Below are positions 1 through 3,516 of a DNA stretch of 6,579 bases, piece by piece. This stretch comes from SAR202 cluster bacterium. Its GTDB lineage: Bacteria; Chloroflexota; Dehalococcoidia; Lucifugimonadales; UBA1123. The stretch covers positions 1 through 6,579 of the forward strand of contig JASLRP010000387.1 of NCBI GenBank assembly GCA_030743915.1, given 5' to 3'. Position 1 is the stretch's first letter, and each line of letters opens with the position of its first letter. Under the pieces are notes generated by a model. That model was not told the DNA's origin and did not search any database. It saw only the letters and a list, made by a program, of their open reading frames with translations. The translations under genes were made by a program, and so were the position numbers.

Positions 1-1
1 A

Positions 2-77
2 TGGTGCGACCGGCTGGCCTCGAACCAGCGACCCCCCGGGTAAGAGCCGGGCGCTCTGCCATCTGAGCTACGATCGC
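2..77 (-). tRNA. tRNA-Lys(CTT)
   Basis: Last tRNA of a seven-gene array in transcription order. A full cloverleaf can be drawn: acceptor GCGATCG pairs with CGGTCGC, TA at positions 8-9, D-stem GCTC/GAGC, anticodon stem CCCGG/CCGGG with loop CTCTTAC (U33 present, anticodon CTT), T-stem GCTGG/CCAGC with loop TTCGAGG, discriminator A and an encoded CCA (positions 4-2). It decodes AAG. Nothing downstream can be judged because the window ends one base after the CCA. Confidence 0.95.
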
Positions 78-90
78 ATTATTGATGTGC

Positions 91-174
91 TGGTGGGTCG
101 GGTTGGAGTCGAACCAACAGGCCCCGAAGGGCACGGGGTTACGGCCCGTTTGAGTCGCCATTCTCGGCCGACCC
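91..174 (-). tRNA. tRNA-Tyr(GTA), atypical (C8, C33)
   Basis: Type II tRNA with a long variable arm (GCCC-TTCG-GGGC). Acceptor GGGTCGG pairs with CCGACCC, T-stem GTTGG/CCAAC with loop TTCGACT, discriminator A, encoded CCA. The anticodon stem ACGGG/CCCGT holds the loop CCGTAAC, giving anticodon GTA (Tyr), but base 33 is C instead of the almost universal U. The two bases between acceptor and D-stem are CC, so the usual U8 is absent, and the D-stem is only GAG/CTC. The stems are intact, so it may be expressed, but it departs from normal elongator tRNAs at two conserved positions. It could be a divergent working tRNA or one that is decaying. Confidence 0.85.
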
Positions 175-175
175 T

Positions 176-253
176 TGGCGCGCCCGGCAGGATTTGAACC
201 TGCGACCCTCTGGTTCGAAGCCAGATACTCTAATTCCGCTGAGCTACGGGCGC
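176..253 (-). tRNA. tRNA-Arg(TCG)
   Basis: Acceptor GCGCCCG pairs with CGGGCGC, TA at 8-9, D-stem GCTC/GAGT, anticodon stem TCTGG/CCAGA with loop CTTCGAA (U33, anticodon TCG), T-stem GCAGG/CCTGC with loop TTCAAAT, discriminator G, encoded CCA. It decodes CGA and, by wobble, CGG. It is the third of three consecutive arginine tRNAs and lies one base from the CCA-distal end of the tRNA-Tyr gene. Confidence 0.95.
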
Positions 254-254
254 G

Positions 255-331
255 TGGGGCATCCGGAAGGACTTGAACCTTCGACCTGCAGTTTCGCAAA
301 CTGCCGCTCTGATCCGCTGAGCTACGGATGC
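255..331 (-). tRNA. tRNA-Arg(GCG), unusual anticodon
   Basis: Acceptor GCATCCG pairs with CGGATGC, TA at 8-9, D-stem GCTC/GAGC with A20 in the D-loop (a known arginine identity base), anticodon stem GCAGT/ACTGC with loop TTGCGAA giving anticodon GCG, T-stem GAAGG/CCTTC with loop TTCAAGT, encoded CCA. Bacteria normally read CGU/CGC with tRNA-Arg(ACG), whose A34 is deaminated to inosine; a G34 arginine tRNA is unusual. The discriminator base is C, also not the usual A or G of bacterial tRNA-Arg. All stems pair, so it is structurally sound. Confidence 0.92.
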
Positions 332-332
332 A

Positions 333-409
333 TGGAACTCCCGGAGAGATTCGAACTCTCGCACATGGGGTAGAAACCCACTGCTCTAGATCCGCTGAGC
401 TACGGGAGC
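333..409 (-). tRNA. tRNA-Arg(TCT)
   Basis: Acceptor GCTCCCG pairs with CGGGAGT (first pair G-U), TA at 8-9, D-stem GCTC/GAGC, anticodon stem GTGGG/CCCAT with loop TTTCTAC (anticodon TCT), T-stem GAGAG/CTCTC with loop TTCGAAT, discriminator T, encoded CCA. It decodes AGA and probably AGG. Confidence 0.94.
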
Positions 410-410
410 C

Positions 411-485
411 TGGCACGGGCGGAAGGGATCGAACCTCCGCATCAGGTTTTGGAGACCTGCGCTCTACCGATTGAGCTACGCCCAT
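411..485 (-). tRNA. tRNA-Trp(CCA)
   Basis: Acceptor ATGGGCG pairs with CGCCCGT, TA at 8-9, D-stem GCTC/GAGC, anticodon stem CAGGT/ACCTG with loop CTCCAAA (anticodon CCA), T-stem GGAGG/CCTTC (one G-U) with loop TTCGATC, discriminator G as expected for tryptophan, encoded CCA. The anticodon CCA reads UGG only, so nothing here suggests UGA is reassigned to Trp; that fits selenocysteine insertion at the TGA of the gene at 3517-5157. Confidence 0.95.
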
Positions 486-510
486 GTATGACTGATGAGT
501 GGCTGAGGTA

Positions 511-586
511 TGGTCGGAGCGGAGAGTCTCGAACTCCCGGCCTCCGGGTCCCAGGCCCGGCGCTCTGCCAACTGAGCTACACTCCG
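511..586 (-). tRNA. tRNA-Pro(TGG), C33
   Basis: First tRNA of the array in transcription order, 64 bases after the stop codon of the Ro60 gene. Acceptor CGGAGTG pairs with CGCTCCG, with the C1-G72 pair typical of bacterial tRNA-Pro; TA at 8-9; D-stem GCTC/GAGC; anticodon stem CCGGG/CCCGG with loop CCTGGGA (anticodon TGG); T-stem GGGAG/CTCTC with loop TTCGAGA; discriminator A; encoded CCA. Base 33 is C instead of U, the second such case in this array. Shifting the loop by one base to restore U33 would break the anticodon stem. Confidence 0.92.
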
Positions 587-593
587 AGTGTGT

Positions 594-637
594 TACCGCG
601 CGCCCCGGTGGTGGCTGGATCAGACCACCGCCGGGGG
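594..637 (-). other. GC-rich hairpin between the Ro60 gene and the tRNA array
   Basis: On the minus strand GGTGGT (627-622 region) and ACCACC (612-607 region) pair and are flanked by complementary runs of G and C, with a small bulge on one side. No T-run follows; the next bases lead into tRNA-Pro. It is therefore not a convincing intrinsic terminator and may be a processing or stability structure in a joint Ro60-tRNA transcript. Confidence 0.4.
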
Positions 638-650
638 CACAGCCTTGTTG

Positions 651-2210
651 TTACGCCAGTTGGACCGCCTCGATCTCGTGAACCAGGGCCTCGCGGTCCT
701 GCTCCAGCAGGGCCATCACATCGAAGACCTTCTCGCTGAAGCCAGACAGTCCATATACCTTTCGCTCCGGAAACATGAGCGTCCCGTACCCCTGCAAGTC
801 GAAGGAGTAAACGTGCGGGTCGGCTCCGGTCCGGGTCCGGTACCTTGAGAACGCTGTGGTTGGCGCTCCGCCGGTCGCGTATCGGCCAGGCATCCAGCCC
901 TGCATGTCGCTCAGGATGACGATGCGGTCGTAGCGCCTTTCCGCCCGATCGAAGATCGAATGGAAGTTGGTGCCGCCCGCCACCGCCTTGCTGGCGATCC
1001 GTCGCTGAATCTCCAGCAGCGAATCGTCGGCGTTGACCGCTACGAGCCGAGCATCGTTGGAGAACATCATCAGGTCCGCGTCCGGGTTTGCCTTGACGAT
1101 CACCGCTCCAAACAGGGACGCGATGTCCATGACGTTGGCGCCCCAGGTCATCGAGCCGGAGTCGTCCACCGCCACCAGGGTACTGCCCTCCAGTCGAGGG
1201 ACGTTTGACAGCGCAATCTCGGTGGCGCGGTCGAGAGCCTTCAGCACGTCATCAACAGGCTCTGTCTTCACCAGCGTGACCTGGGCTGGAGGGTCGAAGA
1301 AATCTCGAATCGACTCCCAGATGGACTTTGAGTTCTTCCGATTCCTCTGAGCCTTCTTCAGCTTGGCCAGTTCCTTCCGGGCAGTTACGAACCGGAAGGG
1401 GAGCATTCGAGACCTTCGCACCGCTTCAGGCTGGACCAGCATTTCGGCTGCTTCGCCGACAACCTCCGGCGCGTCCTGGATGATGTTGCGCAGGTTGCGC
1501 ACCAGGGCCATGTAACCGATCCTTCGGGACAGCACCATCTCGGCCCATGCCTCGGCCTTCTTCTCGGCCCGATCCTGGTTGGACTCGGCCTTCTGGCCTG
1601 CCTGGGTCAGCCTGGTCTCCCAGGTGTCGGTGGACCGCAGGGCGTCGGCCACTAGCTGGCTCATTGCATCGCGATTCCGGTCGGTAGGCACAGGGTGGAC
1701 CAGGTTAACCACGTCCACCAGGCTGATCTCTCGTCCCTCGCCCCGGTACTTGGCCAGTTGGTAGCCATCGAACTTGTCGAAGGCGTCCCGGATTCCGCGC
1801 TTCAGAGCGTTGGGCACCGGTCGGCGGCCGTACTTGCCCTCGTAGTAGGCCAGGATTTCCAGCATGTCGTCCACTCGGACGATCACGTTCTTGACGAAGG
1901 GACGCATCCACTCGGAGCCCTTGACCCGCTGGGCCAACTCCGCGCTCACGACGTGGGAGATGGAGCGCATGTTGAACTGGTCTCGGGCGTACACTGCGGC
2001 CTTGGCCGCGAACTCTGGAGCTACCTTCTCGTCCAGGAGCGCCGACACCCGATCGAGCGTGTCTGACTTGGACTCGTAGAACTTGTCCTCGACGAAGGAG
2101 GTCAGGAGCAAGCTGGCGAACTCTAGCTCCGGCGATTGGACATGTGCCTGTCCGCCTGCCAGGTTTATCACTTTTTCATCTACTGTTGACTTGACGTTGA
2201 ACTTTGCCAT
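651..2210 (-). CDS. rsr: Ro60/Rsr family protein (TROVE and vWA domains)
   Basis: 519-residue bacterial orthologue of the Ro60 autoantigen, a ring-shaped cytoplasmic protein that binds noncoding Y RNAs and misfolded RNAs and, in known cases, works with exoribonucleases such as PNPase in RNA decay and quality control. The TROVE (HEAT-repeat) part spans about residues 15-330, including NMRSISHV near 80-87 and the basic, conserved stretch GRRPVPNALKRGI near 128-140. The vWA part spans about 343-515 with a complete metal-binding MIDAS: D349-D-S351-G-S353, T414 in AGGTNF and D435 in LSDMQ. Length is close to the usual 520-540. ATG 2210 is preceded by a strong AAAGGAGG (2225-2218) seven bases away, so this start is firm. 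Three candidate Y RNAs lie directly upstream on the same strand and seven tRNA genes directly downstream. No truncation or frameshift seen. Family assignment is very secure; the symbol follows Deinococcus and Salmonella usage. Confidence 0.96.
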   Translation of the reverse strand: MAKFNVKSTVDEKVINLAGGQAHVQSPELEFASLLLTSFVEDKFYESKSDTLDRVSALLDEKVAPEFAAKAAVYARDQFNMRSISHVVSAELAQRVKGSEWMRPFVKNVIVRVDDMLEILAYYEGKYGRRPVPNALKRGIRDAFDKFDGYQLAKYRGEGREISLVDVVNLVHPVPTDRNRDAMSQLVADALRSTDTWETRLTQAGQKAESNQDRAEKKAEAWAEMVLSRRIGYMALVRNLRNIIQDAPEVVGEAAEMLVQPEAVRRSRMLPFRFVTARKELAKLKKAQRNRKNSKSIWESIRDFFDPPAQVTLVKTEPVDDVLKALDRATEIALSNVPRLEGSTLVAVDDSGSMTWGANVMDIASLFGAVIVKANPDADLMMFSNDARLVAVNADDSLLEIQRRIASKAVAGGTNFHSIFDRAERRYDRIVILSDMQGWMPGRYATGGAPTTAFSRYRTRTGADPHVYSFDLQGYGTLMFPERKVYGLSGFSEKVFDVMALLEQDREALVHEIEAVQLA

Positions 2211-2249
2211 TGGTGGGCCTCCTTTCGTTGATTTGTGTGTTTGTTTGTT

Positions 2250-2344
2250 GGGGACTGTGGAGAAAACCTGCTGAGGCGGCTTGCGGGTTGCAAGGTTTAT
2301 TCGACCTTAACGAAGTAAGCCTCTGCATTACTGCCACAGCCCCC
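2250..2344 (-). ncRNA. Candidate Y RNA 3 (proximal to the Ro60 gene)
   Basis: Not coding. The ends pair in an 11-bp stem: 5' GGGGGCTGTGG (2344-2334) with 3' CCACAGTCCCC (2260-2250), one G-U. Just inside the 5' strand is a 23-base hairpin motif (2333-2311) that starts CAGTAATG and ends CTTACTTCG and is shared with the two upstream RNAs. Next come an AAGGT/ACCTT hairpin with loop CGAATAA (2308-2292), resembling a degenerate T-arm, and an overlapping CTTGC/GCAAG hairpin (2294-2280). The two hairpins share bases and cannot both be full length. The RNA ends 39 bases before the Ro60 start codon, so it would lie in or next to that mRNA's leader. Assignment rests on architecture, the shared motif and the Ro60 neighbour, not on a database match. 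Confidence 0.65.
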
Positions 2345-2352
2345 GTTTGGCT

Positions 2353-2377
2353 GTCAGCAATCAGCTTTCAGCCGTCA
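2353..2377. repeat. Heptad repeat, copy A
   Basis: Four tandem 7-base units, read on the minus strand as TGACGGC, TGAAAGC, TGATTGC, TGACAGC. The 25 bases given are identical to copy B at 5209-5233, about 2.85 kb away. It sits between candidate Y RNAs 2 and 3. This looks like a dispersed intergenic microsatellite-type repeat. Confidence 0.85.
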
Positions 2378-2407
2378 GTTGTGGGATTATGTTTGACGTT
2401 CCGTGTT

Positions 2408-2518
2408 CCCGACCGTGAGGATGCTGCCGCGAGTTTCTGTTTTCTCCGCTTTGCGGAGTTGGTGACGGAGTCGAACCGCCTGATACCGAAGTAGCTCTCG
2501 ACTTACTGCACGGTCGGG
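2408..2518 (-). ncRNA. Candidate Y RNA 2 (middle)
   Basis: The ends form a perfect 10-bp stem: 5' CCCGACCGTG (2518-2509) with 3' CACGGTCGGG (2417-2408). Inside the 5' strand lies the shared hairpin motif (2508-2487), starting CAGTAAGT and ending CTACTTCG. It is followed by a convincing T-arm: stem GGCGG/CCGTC with loop TTCGACT (2480-2464). An acceptor-like hairpin CTCCGC-AAA-GCGGAG follows (2458-2444). No clear D-arm is seen after it, so this is at most a partial tRNA mimic. No ORF of note. Terminal stem sequence differs completely from RNAs 1 and 3 while the pairing is kept, which supports a real structured RNA. Y RNA identity is inferred from the layout and the Ro60 neighbour. Confidence 0.7.
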
Positions 2519-2545
2519 CTGCGAGTGTTGATATTGATTGTCGTG

Positions 2546-2676
2546 GCAAGACAGAGAAAATCGGAGAGACTGTGTAGCGCTCTACCCACTGAGCTATGCA
2601 GTGTATGCAGCCGGATTCGAACCGGCGACCTCTCGCTTGACAGGCGAAGTAAGCCTCTTCCTCACTGCTGCCTTGC
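2546..2676 (-). ncRNA. Candidate Y RNA 1, YrlA-like with permuted tRNA mimic
   Basis: About 131 bases. The ends pair: 5' GCAAGGCAG (2676-2668) with 3' CTGTCTTGC (2554-2546), nine pairs with one G-U. Inside the 5' strand is the shared hairpin motif (2667-2645), starting CAGTGAGG and ending CTTACTTCG, with AGTGAG/CTTACT pairing. Then comes a tRNA-like part in permuted order: T-arm GCCGG-TTCGAAT-CCGGC (2626-2610), a short acceptor-like stem TGCA/TGCA closed by the loop TACAC (2609-2597), the TA linker of positions 8-9, and D-arm GCTC-AGTGGGTA-GAGC (2594-2579) with the GG that docks into the T-loop. A tRNA gene is excluded because the T-half precedes the D-half and there is no CCA end. Known YrlA RNAs join a Ro60-binding stem to such a closed-acceptor tRNA-like module. 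No clear promoter was found. Confidence 0.75.
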
Positions 2677-2688
2677 TGTTTGTTCTGA

Positions 2689-2710
2689 CAGCATCGGTGG
2701 TTCGATGCTG
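2689..2710 (-). other. Perfect 8-bp hairpin upstream of candidate Y RNA 1
   Basis: CAGCATCG and CGATGCTG flank the six-base loop AACCAC on the minus strand, 12 bases before the 5' stem of candidate Y RNA 1. No T-run follows. It may be a leader hairpin, a processing site or an operator-like palindrome; nothing in the sequence decides. Confidence 0.5.
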
Positions 2711-2752
2711 CCTATTCGATTGTTAAAGTTCGATCTGTTCAGTCGCTGTGTC

Positions 2753-2777
2753 GGCGCTGCCGCGTCCGGCATGCGCC
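2753..2777 (-). other. GC-rich hairpin with bulged A
   Basis: On the minus strand GGCGC-A-TGCCG / CGGCA-GCGCC with loop GACG gives ten pairs and one bulged base. It follows the T-run of the terminator at 2788-2821 and has no T-run of its own. It separates the upstream transcript from the Y RNA cluster; function unknown. Confidence 0.5.
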
Positions 2778-2779
2778 GT

Positions 2780-2821
2780 GTAAACAAAAGAGCCCTGGGC
2801 TTGCTCAGCTCCAGGGCTCTT
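2780..2821 (-). terminator. Intrinsic terminator
   Basis: A perfect 11-bp inverted repeat (AAGAGCCCTGG at 2821-2811 and CCAGGGCTCTT at 2798-2788, minus strand) with a 12-base loop, followed on the minus strand by TTGTTT, giving a T-rich tail. The opposite strand reads into TGAAAT, so termination is mainly for minus-strand transcripts. It ends the candidate transcript that starts near 3058 and isolates the Y RNA cluster from it. Confidence 0.85.
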
Positions 2822-3058
2822 GAAATCGGCTATATTTCGCCTGATCCCTAATCGCTGGCATACTCCTCAAACGTGTCTGCGTCTCTACGCTGATGCATGG
2901 ATATTGAGGGCAACGTCCATCCGCAGACACTTGAGTTTTCTTGTGTCGATGGGAGTCTTTTTGTTATGCTCAGGTTATATGGAGTCATCATGCTCACAAA
3001 CGATTTCGGTGTCTTCGGCCTTTTCGGACTTTTCTTAAACGCCATCGCGTTTTTCATT
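2822..3058 (-). ncRNA. Candidate structured small RNA (or leaderless small ORF)
   Basis: Defined by a promoter just upstream (3065-3094) and a terminator just downstream. A hairpin AAACGC-GATG-GCGTTT lies at its very 5' end. A longer stem pairs CTCAAGTGTCTGC (2935-2923) with GCAGACACGTTTGAG (2880-2866): eight plus five pairs around a two-base bulge. Both features argue for a stable RNA. The alternative is a protein: an ATG at 3057-3055 lies almost exactly at the expected transcription start and opens a 69-codon frame ending at 2848, beginning MKNAMAFKKSPKRPKTPKSF. It has no ribosome binding site, would need leaderless translation, and resembles no family I recognise. I favour RNA. It does not carry the CAGTRA...TACTTCG motif of the three Y RNA candidates and matches no standard RNA class I can recall. 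Confidence 0.45.
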
Positions 3059-3064
3059 TGAGGG

Positions 3065-3094
3065 AGTCTACACAATCGGAAACACACATGTCAA
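3065..3094 (-). promoter_or_regulatory. Sigma70-type promoter
   Basis: TTGACA (3094-3089, perfect -35 consensus), an 18-base spacer, then TAGACT (3070-3065, four of six bases of the -10 consensus including the key T, A and final T). Expected transcription start about 3058. This is the best promoter match in the window. It would drive the candidate small RNA ending at the terminator near 2788. Confidence 0.6.
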
Positions 3095-3332
3095 ATCGCG
3101 ATTTTGTTACGTCGACATAAAACGAGGGTGTTTCAGGCGTAAAACCATCAAAGTGAAATATCGTCTATTCCGTAATTTTCGCGAGTTTCTCAGCATCTCG
3201 AATGGCAAGGGAAATCCACACCCTCGAAACACCACGCCAAGGGCGGAGAGTGACGCGATTTCACTCACGGCGAATTATCGTCCACATTTTCGTGCCTGAC
3301 GCAAGCGCCGAAAGACATGTTATTGGATAGAA
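3095..3332. other. Intergenic spacer without a supported gene
   Basis: No ORF with a plausible start and no RNA gene was seen on either strand. The tract looks AT-richer than the genes around it. One inverted repeat stands out: CGAGGGTGT (about 3123-3131) and ACACCCTCG (about 3217-3225), too far apart for a terminator. Confidence 0.5.
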
Positions 3333-3368
3333 GAAAATGGCCCCCGATTTGAGTCGGAGGCCATTTTC
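3333..3368 (-). terminator. Intrinsic terminator of the selenoprotein gene
   Basis: GAAAATGGCC and GGCCATTTTC form a perfect 10-bp stem, extended inward by one mismatch and CCGA/TCGG. On the minus strand the 3' arm ends in GCCATTTTC followed by TTCT, a usable T-rich tail, about 150 bases after the stop codon of the selenoprotein gene. The plus strand also has TTTTC in the arm, so it may act in both directions. Confidence 0.7.
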
Positions 3369-3516
3369 AATCCACCCAAAAAGACTTTTCGCCTGCCACT
3401 CTGAGATCGCAATCGAAGAGTCTGTTCGCTGTAACGAGACCTCTAGATACCAACAACCAGATACTTCGCTCCACTCAGTATGGCGAGGAGAGGCTCAGTG
3501 TGGCGAATGAAAGATA

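Noticed and set aside
2546..2676. Ordinary tRNA gene(s), such as tRNA-Asp, suggested by D-arm and T-arm sequences
   Set aside because: The T-arm precedes the D-arm on the only strand where both read correctly, the acceptor is sealed by a loop, and there is no CCA end; the permuted tRNA mimic inside a Y RNA explains it better.
2250..2676. CRISPR array suggested by three copies of a short motif
   Set aside because: Copies are imperfect, unevenly spaced (about 160-180 bases) and embedded in self-paired structures; no spacer pattern and no cas genes.
2525..2851. Plus-strand frame of 108 codons across the Y RNA cluster
   Set aside because: It runs antisense through structured RNA segments and a terminator stem and its protein has no family features.
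2848..3087. 79-codon minus-strand frame as a firm protein-coding gene
   Set aside because: Its GTG start lies between the -35 and -10 boxes, there is no ribosome binding site and no recognisable family; kept only as an alternative for the shorter ATG start in the small RNA entry.
3475..3505. Imperfect direct repeat (CTCAGTATGGCGA and CTCAGTGTGGCGA)
   Set aside because: Only two short copies about 20 bases apart with no further structure; not enough to call an element.
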